Positions 7,088-15,361 of a stretch of DNA of 64,000 nt are shown here, in pieces. Both the position numbers and the translations under genes were made by a program. The stretch spans positions 124,001-188,000 of the forward strand of contig NZ_QZWI01000008.1 in the NCBI RefSeq assembly GCF_003614975.1. The letters run 5' to 3'. How positions within the stretch are numbered: position 1 is the stretch's first letter; every line of letters begins with the position of its first letter. The notes beneath the pieces are model-generated. The model worked only from the letters and a program-made list of their open reading frames with translations. It was not told where the DNA came from and did no database searches. This DNA is from Rahnella bruchi. GTDB lineage: Bacteria > Pseudomonadota > Gammaproteobacteria > Enterobacterales > Enterobacteriaceae.

Positions 7088-7741
7088 ATGATAATGGAAG
7101 AACAAGCCAAACGTGGTTTCTGGTACGCCGAGTGGTCGTTCCCGATTTTTGTTGGACTGTTGTCCTCTGGCGTTTTTGCCGGGACACACATGTATTACCT
7201 GTACGGCATCGGCGCATTTAACGAAGTGGCATTTGTGTCGATGTTGCGTTCCGGCATGGATACCGGTGTGTATGGCGCAGTAGCGGCCTTCGGTGCCAGC
7301 TTCCTGTTTGCCCGCATCATCGAAGGCTCACTGGTCGGTATTCTTGATATCGGCGGTGCAATCCAGACAGGTATCGGTCTGGGGGTCCCGGCGCTGCTGC
7401 TCGGCGCAGGGATTATCTTCCCGGTGGCGAACTTCGCAGCTTCACTGGTGACCGGCCTGATCCTCGGATTAGCCGTGGGTTACCTCATCGTTCTGGCACG
7501 TAAATTCACCATCAACCAGAGCAACTCGACCTACGGCGCTGACGTGATGATGGGTGCGGGTAATGCATCTGGCCGTTTCCTCGGGCCGTTGATTATCCTG
7601 TCAGCAATGGCGGCATCGATTCCTATCGGTCTGGGATCGTTGCTCGGCGCACTGGGTTTTTATCTGTGGCAGAAGCCAATCACCGGTGGGGCGATCCTCG
7701 GTGCCATGCTCCTGGGTGCCATCTTCCCGGTTTCACTGTAA
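7088..7741 (+). CDS. DUF4310 integral membrane protein, putative transporter subunit
   Basis: The 217-residue protein has a short cytoplasmic start (MIMEEQAKRGFWYAEW) and about five or six glycine/alanine-rich membrane segments. It contains the motif GADVMMGAGNASGRFLGPLI around residues 151-170, which could be a substrate or subunit contact. It matches DUF4310. The start may instead be the ATG at 7094, since GGGAGC lies close to 7088. It ends the transport half of the cassette. An 87-base gap with a hairpin separates it from the enzyme half. Confidence 0.78.
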   Translation: MIMEEQAKRGFWYAEWSFPIFVGLLSSGVFAGTHMYYLYGIGAFNEVAFVSMLRSGMDTGVYGAVAAFGASFLFARIIEGSLVGILDIGGAIQTGIGLGVPALLLGAGIIFPVANFAASLVTGLILGLAVGYLIVLARKFTINQSNSTYGADVMMGAGNASGRFLGPLIILSAMAASIPIGLGSLLGALGFYLWQKPITGGAILGAMLLGAIFPVSL

Positions 7742-7782
7742 GAACAGCAGTGCAGTAGCACAGCAGTACATAAGCAGTATAA

Positions 7783-7809
7783 GGGCGTCGGGAACACTCC
7801 TGACGCCCG
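7783..7809 (+). promoter_or_regulatory. Intercistronic hairpin between transport and enzyme genes
   Basis: GGGCGTC-GGG / CCT-GACGCCC arms enclose a short loop in the 87-base gap. There is no T tract, so it is more likely an mRNA stability or processing element than a terminator. It could set different levels for the upstream and downstream genes. Confidence 0.55.
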
Positions 7810-7828
7810 AGATTATGGAGAACGTCGT

Positions 7829-8962
7829 ATGTATGACTTAATCATCCGAAGGGCAAAGCGCACAGACGGCAGCCTGACTGATATCGCAATTCAGGACGGC
7901 AAATTCGCCGCCTTTGGTACCCTGGCAGCCGATGCGACTGCCCGCCAGACTCTTGATCTTCAGGGCAAGGTTTACGCCAGCGCTGGCTGGATCGACTCCC
8001 ACGTTCACTGTTACCCCAAATCGCCGATTTATCATGACGATGCCGACCTGATTGGCGTGGCCTGTGGTGTCACCACCGTGGCGGATGCCGGAAGTACCGG
8101 CGCGAATGATGTCGACGACTTCTATCAGATAACCCGTACGGCGAAAACCAACGTCTACGCGTTTCTCAATATCGCCCGCACCGGCATTGTCACGCAGAAC
8201 GAACTGGCGGATATGTCGCAGATCGACAAAGTCGGTGTGCGTGACGCCATCGCGCGAAATCCCGGTTTTATCATTGGTATCAAAGCGCGCATGAGCAGCA
8301 GCGTGGTCGGCCAGAACGGCATCAAGCCACTGGTGCGGGCCAAAGAAATTCAGCAGGAAAACGACGACCTGCCGCTGATGGTGCATATCGGCAACAACCC
8401 GCCGAATCTCGATGAAATTGCGGATTTACTGACATCGGGCGACATCATCACTCACTGCTATAACGGCAAACCGAACCGCATTCTCTCGCCACAAGGCGTG
8501 CTGCGCGATTCCATTAAACGTGCGCTGAGCCGCGGCGTGCTGCTGGATGTCGGTCACGGCACCGCGAGTTTCAGTTTTGAAGTGGCGGAGCTGGCTATCA
8601 GACAAGGCATTTTGCCGCACACCATCAGCTCCGATATTTACTGCCGTAACCGTATGAACGGGCCGGTGCATAGCCTGGCAACGGTGATGTCGAAATTCTT
8701 TAGCGTGGGTATGACGCTGACACAAGTGATTGATTGTGTCACGTCTCAGGCGGCTGACGCGCTGCGCCTGCCTGCCAAAGGCCGGCTGGAAGTGGGCGCT
8801 GACGCCGATCTGACCCTGTTCGAGCAGCGTTTTGCGCCGCAGGTGTTTGTTGATTCCGAAGGACAGTCCGTGAAGGGCGAAAGTTTGCTGGTGCCTCTGG
8901 CCGCTGTGGTCGCGGGCATCACCCTGTTAACTGAAGAAGGGAAATCTGCTCATGTCTTCTGA
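7829..8962 (+). CDS. Amidohydrolase/deacetylase family metallohydrolase
   Basis: The 377-residue TIM-barrel hydrolase has the metal ligands of the amidohydrolase superfamily: H58 and H60 in SHVHCY, candidate carboxylated Lys152 (GIKARMS), H186 (MVHIGNN), H209 (ITHCYNG) and catalytic D269 (SSDIYCR). N- and C-terminal beta-sandwich segments flank the barrel (residues 1-50 and about 320-377). It belongs to the EF_0837-type family, variously labelled adenine deaminase, dihydroorotase-like or deacetylase. In this setting removal of an N- or O-acyl group from an amino sugar acid before ammonia elimination is a reasonable inference. It overlaps the PLP enzyme gene by 11 bases. Confidence 0.88.
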   Translation: MYDLIIRRAKRTDGSLTDIAIQDGKFAAFGTLAADATARQTLDLQGKVYASAGWIDSHVHCYPKSPIYHDDADLIGVACGVTTVADAGSTGANDVDDFYQITRTAKTNVYAFLNIARTGIVTQNELADMSQIDKVGVRDAIARNPGFIIGIKARMSSSVVGQNGIKPLVRAKEIQQENDDLPLMVHIGNNPPNLDEIADLLTSGDIITHCYNGKPNRILSPQGVLRDSIKRALSRGVLLDVGHGTASFSFEVAELAIRQGILPHTISSDIYCRNRMNGPVHSLATVMSKFFSVGMTLTQVIDCVTSQAADALRLPAKGRLEVGADADLTLFEQRFAPQVFVDSEGQSVKGESLLVPLAAVVAGITLLTEEGKSAHVF

Positions 8963-10079
8963 ACAATCTTTGTATGAAAAGTACCAGTTAAAACAAGTGA
9001 TTAATGCTTCAGGCCGCATGACGATTCTGGGTGTGTCGACACCGCGTGAAGAAGTGGCTGCGGTGGTGAACACCGGACTGAATCATTTCTTTGAGATGAA
9101 AGATCTGGTGAACAAAACCGGCGCTTACATCGCTAAACTGCTGAACGTCGAAAACGCGGTGGTCGTTTCCTGCGCTTCCGCCGGGATCGCGCAGTCAGTT
9201 GCGGCAGTGATCGTCAAAGACGACGCCTGGTTGCGGGAAAACCTGCACGCCGCGCCGCTGGAAGTTCCGCACGATATTGTGTTGCCAAAAGGCCATAACG
9301 TGAACTTCGGCGCGCCGGTAGCGACGATGGTCACGATGGGCGGCGGCAAAGTGGTGGAAGCCGGTTACGCCAACGAATGTTCTGCCGCGCAGCTTGCTGC
9401 CTGCATCACGCCGCGCACGGCGGCCATTCTTTACATCAAATCGCATCACAGCGTGCAAAAAAGCATTCTGTCGGTTGAGGAAGCCGCCGAAGTGGCGCGG
9501 GCGAATAATCTGCCGCTGATTGTCGATGCTGCCGCAGAAGAAGACCTGACCTGCTATTACGAGATGGGCGCGGATCTGGTGATTTACAGCGGCGCGAAAG
9601 CCATCGAAGGGCCGACCAGTGGTCTGGTGCTTGGCAAAAAACAGTACGTGGAATGGGTGAAACTGCAATCGGGCGGTATTGGCCGTGCGATGAAAGTCGG
9701 TAAGGAAGGCATTCTTGGTCTGACGCAGGCTATCGAAAGCTACATCACGTTGCCTAAAACGACCGGGCAGGAAATGGTCGACAAGATGACGCCATTTATC
9801 GCCAGTCTGAATGAAATCAACGGCGTAACAGGCCGCGTGGTCTGGGACAGCGCCGGACGCGATATCGCGCGTACGGAAATTACTTTTGATGAAGCGGTAC
9901 TTGGCTGGAAAACCAAGGCCATTGTAGACGCCATGAAAAACGGCGACATCGCCATTTATTTCCGTGGCTACCGCGCCAACGAAGGCAAGATTGAAGTCGA
10001 TGTGCGCAGCGTGACACCGCCGCAACTCGCCATCGTTGCAGAACGTTTTAAACAACTTTTTAGTGGAGAGAAAGCATGA
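8952..10079 (+). CDS. DgaE-family PLP-dependent ammonia-lyase
   Basis: The 375-residue protein is a fold-type I PLP enzyme of the SelA-like subgroup. The internal aldimine lysine is K216 in IYSGAKAIEGP, preceded by the cofactor aspartate in LIVDAAAEED (D192). The closest characterised member I know is Salmonella DgaE, which converts D-glucosaminate 6-phosphate to 2-keto-3-deoxygluconate 6-phosphate and ammonia. The adjacent aldolase gene supports that product. The ATG lies inside the end of the amidohydrolase gene, and the stop overlaps the aldolase start by four bases (ATGA), so all three enzymes are translationally coupled. The exact substrate is inferred from context. Confidence 0.88.
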   Translation: MSSEQSLYEKYQLKQVINASGRMTILGVSTPREEVAAVVNTGLNHFFEMKDLVNKTGAYIAKLLNVENAVVVSCASAGIAQSVAAVIVKDDAWLRENLHAAPLEVPHDIVLPKGHNVNFGAPVATMVTMGGGKVVEAGYANECSAAQLAACITPRTAAILYIKSHHSVQKSILSVEEAAEVARANNLPLIVDAAAEEDLTCYYEMGADLVIYSGAKAIEGPTSGLVLGKKQYVEWVKLQSGGIGRAMKVGKEGILGLTQAIESYITLPKTTGQEMVDKMTPFIASLNEINGVTGRVVWDSAGRDIARTEITFDEAVLGWKTKAIVDAMKNGDIAIYFRGYRANEGKIEVDVRSVTPPQLAIVAERFKQLFSGEKA

Positions 10080-10816
10080 AGCTGACCCCGAATTTTTACC
10101 GTGATCGTGTGTGCCTGAATGTGCTGGCGGGTTCGAAAGACAATGCCCGTGACATCTATGAAGCAGCAGAAGGTCATGTTCTGGTGGGTGTGCTTTCCAA
10201 AAATTATCCGGACGTCGCGAGCGCGGTGGCGGACATGAAAGAGTATGCCGCACTGATTGAAAACGCGTTGTCAGTAGGCCTTGGCGCGGGCGATCCGCGT
10301 CAGTCGCTGATGGTCAGCCAGATTTCTGCACAGGTTCAGCCGCAGCACGTGAATCAGGTCTTTACCGGTGTGGGCACCAGCCGTGGAATGCTTGGGCAAA
10401 ACGACAGTGTGGTCAACGGTCTGATTTCACCGACCGGTAAAGTCGGCTTTGTGAAAATCAATACCGGGCCGCTGAGCTCTGCCTCTGCTGACGCCATTGT
10501 GCCGGTAGAAACCGCCATTGCGCTGCTCAAAGACATGGGCGGCAGCTCGGTGAAGTATTTCCCGATGGGCGGTCTGAAAACCCGTGACGAGTTCGCTGCG
10601 GTAGCCCGTGCCTGCGCGGAACAGGATTTCTGGCTGGAGCCGACCGGCGGTATCGATTTGGAAAACTTCGAGCCGATTATGGAAATCGCGCTGGCGGCCG
10701 GTGTGACCAAAATCATCCCGCATATCTACAGCTCAATCATCGACAGCGCATCGGGCAACACCCGTCCTGAAGATGTGAAAACCCTGCTGGCCAGCGTCAA
10801 AAAGCTGGTGGGCTGA
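10076..10816 (+). CDS. dagF: 2-Dehydro-3-deoxy-phosphogluconate aldolase, DgaF/EF_0839 type
   Basis: The 246-residue TIM-barrel protein differs from the Eda-type aldolase and matches the family found beside DgaE. It would split 2-keto-3-deoxy-6-phosphogluconate into pyruvate and glyceraldehyde 3-phosphate. Conserved strands include VGFVKINTGPLS (about 121-132), GSSVKYFPMGGLK (about 153-165, holding the likely Schiff-base lysine) and FWLEPTGGIDLENF (about 182-195). It overlaps the upstream ammonia-lyase gene by four bases. No strong intrinsic terminator follows. An ACCCTG/CAGGGT inverted repeat around 10862-10895 is the only candidate. Confidence 0.87.
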   Translation: MKLTPNFYRDRVCLNVLAGSKDNARDIYEAAEGHVLVGVLSKNYPDVASAVADMKEYAALIENALSVGLGAGDPRQSLMVSQISAQVQPQHVNQVFTGVGTSRGMLGQNDSVVNGLISPTGKVGFVKINTGPLSSASADAIVPVETAIALLKDMGGSSVKYFPMGGLKTRDEFAAVARACAEQDFWLEPTGGIDLENFEPIMEIALAAGVTKIIPHIYSSIIDSASGNTRPEDVKTLLASVKKLVG

Positions 10817-10936
10817 AGGTTCTGACCTTTCCTGCGCGGTAAGCCGTCTGCGCGGTTAAACACCCTGTATGCCACAGTCACTGAGCGGATGCAGGGTTCT
10901 CTCGTTTGTCTGATATCCCAAATTCTGAGGAAATGT

Positions 10937-12136
10937 ATGAGAAACTGGTTTCTGATTTCAGGTTTAACCTCCGCGATGCTGGCAGTTTCTGCCATGCCGC
11001 TTTATGCAGCAGAAAAAACAATGACTTCGACGACTCCACATTTTGCTTACGTCGGCACCTACAACCCGAACGGGGAAGGTGTCTACCGCTTTAAATTCGA
11101 TCCGAAAACCGGCGCGCTGAGTGATAAAACACTCGCCAGCCAGTTGCCCAATCAGGCGCAGATGGTGCTCAGCCACGATGGAAAAACCCTGTTTATCGGC
11201 AGTGAAATAGATAATTACAACGGCGGCAAACATGGCGCTGTGGCGGCCTACCGTATTGCGCCAGAAGACGGCAGCCTGACGCTGATGAATCAGGTGGATT
11301 CACAGGGCGCAGGGCCGGTGTATTTGTCGCTGACGCCAAAAGGTGATCATCTGCTGGTGGCGAACTACATCAGCGGCGTGGTGGCAATCTTCCCGGTCGA
11401 TGCCAGCGGAAAATTGAGTGAAGCCAGCAACAGTCAGCAGGATTCCGGTCCGGCGGGTGCAGGCAAACCGGCAGCGGCGGCGGAAGGCAGTTTTGCCATC
11501 AGCGATCACAACGGGCCGCACGCGCATATGGTTGCCACCGATCCTTCCGGCAAATTCGTGTTCTCCACCGATCTGGGGCTGGACCGGATTTACCAGTGGA
11601 AGCTCAATAGTGAAACAGGCGCGCTGGAAGCCAACGTTCCGCCATTTATTAAAGCCTCTTCGCAAGGCGCCGGACCGCGCCATTTTGTATTCCATCCAAA
11701 CGGCAAAGTGGTTTTCCTGATCAACGAAGAAGCCTCGACGCTGACCAGTTATCGTTTTGACGCCGCAAAAGGCACGCTAACGGAGTTGCATAGCCTGTCA
11801 TCGCTGCCAGCCGGTTTCAAAGGCACCAACTTTGCCGCAGGCATTGTGCTGAGCAAAGACGGCAAGCATCTGTATGTGGCGAACCGCCTGCATAACAGCA
11901 TCGCGCAGATTAATGTGACCGGCGAAGGCGCGATGACCTGGAGTGAAGAAACCTGGACGCGCGGCGACTATCCAAGAACGCTCACTTTGTCACCGGATGG
12001 CAAATATATTTACGCATTGAATCAACGAAGCGATAACATCACCAGATTCAAGGTATCTGGCGAAAACGGCAAACTGTCATTCGTTGATGATTATGTGGCT
12101 GTGGGCAGCCCGTCACAGATGGTGATTGTGCCCTGA
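10937..12136 (+). CDS. Secreted lactonase, 7-bladed beta-propeller (YbhE/Pgl-like)
   Basis: The likely start is 10937, where TGAGG sits 6 bases upstream. A longer in-frame extension to 10889 has no such site. The 399-residue product begins with a signal peptide (MRNWFLIS... cleaved after LYA at about residue 24), then a lactonase-family propeller with repeats such as VGTYNPNGEGVYRFKFD, FVFHPNGK and LTLSPDGKYIYALNQ. E. coli Pgl (YbhE), the 6-phosphogluconolactonase, has no signal peptide, so this protein should act on an unphosphorylated lactone in the periplasm. Placed between the cassette enzymes and their regulator, it may open a sugar-acid lactone before uptake. That link is inference. Confidence 0.87.
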   Translation: MRNWFLISGLTSAMLAVSAMPLYAAEKTMTSTTPHFAYVGTYNPNGEGVYRFKFDPKTGALSDKTLASQLPNQAQMVLSHDGKTLFIGSEIDNYNGGKHGAVAAYRIAPEDGSLTLMNQVDSQGAGPVYLSLTPKGDHLLVANYISGVVAIFPVDASGKLSEASNSQQDSGPAGAGKPAAAAEGSFAISDHNGPHAHMVATDPSGKFVFSTDLGLDRIYQWKLNSETGALEANVPPFIKASSQGAGPRHFVFHPNGKVVFLINEEASTLTSYRFDAAKGTLTELHSLSSLPAGFKGTNFAAGIVLSKDGKHLYVANRLHNSIAQINVTGEGAMTWSEETWTRGDYPRTLTLSPDGKYIYALNQRSDNITRFKVSGENGKLSFVDDYVAVGSPSQMVIVP

Positions 12137-12225
12137 CAGCGTCCTGCATCAGAACCAAACCCTTTGCGTAGAAACCTCATCCGGTGACTGCGCAGAGGGC
12201 GTATCCGCAATAATATGGAAGAACA

Positions 12226-14145
12226 ATGGTGAGATTTCCCAATCAACGTCTGGCGCAATTGTTTGATGCGCTGCAAACCGAAACCCTTCCTCAGGATGAG
12301 CTGGCAAAACGCCTGTCGGTCTCAACGCGCACAGTGCGTGCGGATATCACTGCGCTGAACGAAATTATCGCTGACTTCGGCGCGACATTTGTTCACAGTC
12401 GTGGCAGCGGGTATCAGCTGCGCATTGACGATCAGACGCTTTTCTCAACGTTACAGCAGTCAACGCAACGCAAGCCAAATCCGACGCCGCGCACTGCCGC
12501 TGAGCGGGTGAAAACGTTGCTGATCCGCTTTTTGACCTCAGCTTTTTCATTAAAGCTGGAAGATCTGGCCGATGAATGGTTTGTCAGCCGGGGAACCCTG
12601 CAAAATGATATGGCTGAGGTGAGGGAGCATCTGGCTCGCTATCACCTGAATATCGAAACCAAGCCGCGCTACGGCATGAAACTCTTCGGGGCGGAGCTGG
12701 CTATCCGCGCCTGTCTGACCGATCTGCTGTTTCAGCTTGATGCGGAAGAGCAGGCTAATCCGCTGCTGAAGGCGGAAAGTCTGGAGCCGGAAGCGCTGGT
12801 GCCGCTGACGCGGCTGATGCATCAGGTACTGACGCAGTCTTCTATTCAGCTGACGGATGAAGGCGAGCAATATCTGATCCTTTACTGCGCAGTGGCTATC
12901 AAACGCATTACCGGCGGATATCCTCTGACGGATTTTGATGCCGAAGACGGGGATCCGGCAGTGAAACAGGTTTCCGTGCGGCTGGCGGCCGAGCTGAGGA
13001 ATCTGGTCGGCAAAGAAATTCCGGCCTCTGAAGAAGCTTATCTGCGGGTGAACATCGCCGCGCGTCGCGTGCAGCAAATTTTACCGACGGATATTAATGC
13101 CGACGACGACGAATCGCTGGTCGATTACATTCTGTCGTATATCAACGCGCACTATAACTATGATTTACAAGGTGATAAGCAGCTGCGCGCCGACCTGCTT
13201 ACGCATATCAAGACCATGATTACGCGGGTGAAGTATCAGATAAACATCCCTAATCCGCTGCTGAATAACATCAAACAGCATTACCCGATGGCGTATGACG
13301 TCACACTGGCGGCAGTCTCCAGCTGGGGAAAGTACACGCCGTATACGCTGAGTGAAAACGAGATTGGCTTTCTGGTGCTGCATATCGGCGTCGGGCTCGA
13401 GCGGCATTACAACATCGGCTACCAGCGCCATCCGCAGGTGATGCTGGTGTGTGACACCGGTAATTCAACCATCCGTATGATCCAGGCGCAGATTAACCGC
13501 AAGTACCCGCAACTGGTGATGAAGCAGGTGGTTTCGCTACGCGATTACGAGCAGCTGGAGCATATCGACGAAGATTTTATTATCTCCAATGCGCGCATTA
13601 CCGAGAAAAATAAGCCGGTAGTGGTGCTGTCGCCGTTTCCGACCGAATACCAGATGGAACAGCTCGGCAAGCTGGTGCTGGTCGACCGAACGCGTCCTTA
13701 TATGCTGGAAAAATTCTTCGACGAAAAACACTTCATGATCGTCAACGAGCCGATGACGCAGGCTGAATTGTTCCGCCACGTGTGCTCGCAGCTTGAAGAA
13801 GAAGGGTATGTCGATCAGGCGTTTTATCCGTCAGTGGTGGAGCGCGAGGAGATAGTCTCGACCATGTTGGGCGAAGGGATTGCGCTGCCGCACTCGCTGG
13901 GTCTGCTGGCGAAGAAAACCGTGGTGATCACGCTGCTCTCACCGCAGGGTATTCCCTGGGGCGAAGGGGAAACGGCGCACGTGATATTCCTGCTGGCGAT
14001 CAGTAAGGCGGATTACGAAGAGGCGATGGCGATTTACGATTTGTTTGTGACGTTTGTGCGGGACCGCTCAATGAGCCGTTTGCTGAGCAGTGAAAACTTT
14101 GAGAGCTTCAAGGCCATTGCTATAGACTGCTTAAGCCGCATTTAG
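12226..14145 (+). CDS. Multidomain PRD regulator (HTH-PRD-PRD-EIIB-EIIA), BglG/MtlR class
   Basis: The 639-residue protein reads: HTH_11 (about 1-65, with RLSVSTRTVRADI), a second HTH (about 90-160), PRD1 (about 190-290), PRD2 (about 295-400, with H327 and H386 in VLHIGVGLER), a GatB-like EIIB domain (about 402-490, Cys409 in VCDTGN) and a mannitol/fructose-type EIIA domain (about 495-639, His556 in GIALPHS). It is a DNA-binding activator whose activity is set by PTS phosphorylation. In PRD1 the position of the second histidine reads LILYCAVAIKR (Y220-C221), so one regulatory phosphosite appears lost. It lies downstream of the cassette and faces ptsO. It probably controls the 5.2-10.8 kb operon. 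Confidence 0.9.
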   Translation: MVRFPNQRLAQLFDALQTETLPQDELAKRLSVSTRTVRADITALNEIIADFGATFVHSRGSGYQLRIDDQTLFSTLQQSTQRKPNPTPRTAAERVKTLLIRFLTSAFSLKLEDLADEWFVSRGTLQNDMAEVREHLARYHLNIETKPRYGMKLFGAELAIRACLTDLLFQLDAEEQANPLLKAESLEPEALVPLTRLMHQVLTQSSIQLTDEGEQYLILYCAVAIKRITGGYPLTDFDAEDGDPAVKQVSVRLAAELRNLVGKEIPASEEAYLRVNIAARRVQQILPTDINADDDESLVDYILSYINAHYNYDLQGDKQLRADLLTHIKTMITRVKYQINIPNPLLNNIKQHYPMAYDVTLAAVSSWGKYTPYTLSENEIGFLVLHIGVGLERHYNIGYQRHPQVMLVCDTGNSTIRMIQAQINRKYPQLVMKQVVSLRDYEQLEHIDEDFIISNARITEKNKPVVVLSPFPTEYQMEQLGKLVLVDRTRPYMLEKFFDEKHFMIVNEPMTQAELFRHVCSQLEEEGYVDQAFYPSVVEREEIVSTMLGEGIALPHSLGLLAKKTVVITLLSPQGIPWGEGETAHVIFLLAISKADYEEAMAIYDLFVTFVRDRSMSRLLSSENFESFKAIAIDCLSRI

Positions 14146-14155
14146 TACGGCTTAA
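14131..14155. terminator. Hairpin at the end of the PRD regulator gene, before convergent ptsO
   Basis: TTAAGCCG / CGGCTTAA inverted repeat with a 9-base loop that contains the TAG stop. No clear T tract is present, so terminator strength is uncertain. Confidence 0.5.
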
Positions 14156-14170
14156 ACAGTGCGCTAATTC

Positions 14171-14443
14171 TCAGTCTTCGTCAAAACCTGAATTAATCAG
14201 ATTTACGACGGCGGTGAGAGCCTGTTCTTCATCAGGCCCTGTGGCTTCGATCTCGATTTTCTGACCTTTCGGGGAATCGAGCATCAGCAGCGCGATCACG
14301 CTGCTGGCTTCTGCTTCAATGCCTGTGCCGTTACGCAGCATCACTTCTGACTCAAAGCTCTGCACCAGTTCAAACAACTTCATCGCCGGACGGGCATGCA
14401 TCCCTAACCGGTTTTTGATTTCTACCGTTTGTTTTACCGTCAT
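14171..14443 (-). CDS. ptsO: Phosphocarrier NPr of the nitrogen PTS
   Basis: The 90-residue HPr-like protein has the phosphorylation site H16 in GMHARPA. It relays phosphate from EI-Ntr (PtsP, not in the window) to PtsN and tunes potassium transport, LPS synthesis and other targets. The ATG overlaps the rapZ stop by four bases, as usual for the rpoN operon. In E. coli the next gene would be yrbL. Here the PRD regulator of the accessory cassette converges on it. Confidence 0.96.
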   Translation of the reverse strand: MTVKQTVEIKNRLGMHARPAMKLFELVQSFESEVMLRNGTGIEAEASSVIALLMLDSPKGQKIEIEATGPDEEQALTAVVNLINSGFDED

Positions 14444-15294
14444 GATTTACGTTTTTCCAGCGTACGATGGCGGGATTGCACATTCTTCCCGCGGGAACGG
14501 AAATAGTCGGCCAGTTGCTCTGCGATATACACCGAACGGTGTTTACCGCCGGTACAGCCAATGGCGACGGTCAGATAGCTGCGGTTATTGGTTTCCAGCA
14601 TCGGCAGCCACTGTTCGAGATAACTGCGGGTCTGGTAGATAAAGTTATGTACTTCGGTATGACGGTCGAGGAACGCCGCTACCGGTTTGTCGAGGCCGGT
14701 CATCGGACGCAGTTTCGGATCCCAGTGCGGGTTCGGCAGGAAACGCACGTCGAAGACATAATCCGCATCAATCGGAATGCCGTGTTTAAAACCAAAGGAT
14801 TCGAAGACCATCGTCAGTTCACGTTCACGTTTACCCAGCAGACGGGTACGCAGCATTTCTGCCAGCTCATGAACGGACATTTCGGACGTGTCGATGATGA
14901 GATCGGCGGAAGAACGCAGAGGCTCGAGCAGGTCGGCTTCTTCATCAATGGCACTTTCGAGAGAAAGGTTTTTGCTGGAAAGCGGGTGCAGACGACGGGT
15001 GTCGCTGTAGCGGCGGATCAGCGTATTGCGGTCAGCATCTAGAAACAGCAGCTGCGGAGAGAAGCTCTCAGGCAACTGGGACATCGCGTATTCATAAACT
15101 TCCGGGGTTTCCGGCATGTTACGCACGTCGATGCTGACGGCCGCTGACGTATTACGTTCAACGAGGGTTTGGGCAAGCTGCGGCAATAACACCACCGGCA
15201 GGTTATCCACACAGTAAAAACCCATGTCTTCTAATGCCCTTAGGGCAACCGACTTCCCGGAACCGGAACGGCCGCTGACAATCATCAGCACCAT
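14440..15294 (-). CDS. rapZ: RNase adapter RapZ
   Basis: The 284-residue protein has a Walker A motif GRSGSGKS at residues 8-15 and the C-terminal block [17 protein letters not shown] that binds the GlcN6P signal and sRNA. RapZ delivers the sRNA GlmZ to RNase E, so that glmS expression follows glucosamine 6-phosphate supply. GlmY sequesters it when the sugar phosphate is scarce. Length and sequence match E. coli closely. It overlaps ptsO and follows ptsN after a 67-base gap with a small hairpin (about 15328-15350). Confidence 0.97.
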   Translation of the reverse strand: MVLMIVSGRSGSGKSVALRALEDMGFYCVDNLPVVLLPQLAQTLVERNTSAAVSIDVRNMPETPEVYEYAMSQLPESFSPQLLFLDADRNTLIRRYSDTRRLHPLSSKNLSLESAIDEEADLLEPLRSSADLIIDTSEMSVHELAEMLRTRLLGKRERELTMVFESFGFKHGIPIDADYVFDVRFLPNPHWDPKLRPMTGLDKPVAAFLDRHTEVHNFIYQTRSYLEQWLPMLETNNRSYLTVAIGCTGGKHRSVYIAEQLADYFRSRGKNVQSRHRTLEKRKS

Positions 15295-15361
15295 GGTGTC
15301 ACTCCCCTGGCATTCAGTGTTCAGAATTCATTTTCCCGGCACCGTACCGGGAATCAGCAAT

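Noticed and set aside
9195-10253. 352-codon minus-strand frame across the DgaE-like and aldolase genes
   Set aside because: It is antisense to two overlapping enzyme genes with clear active-site motifs, and has no plausible start signal.
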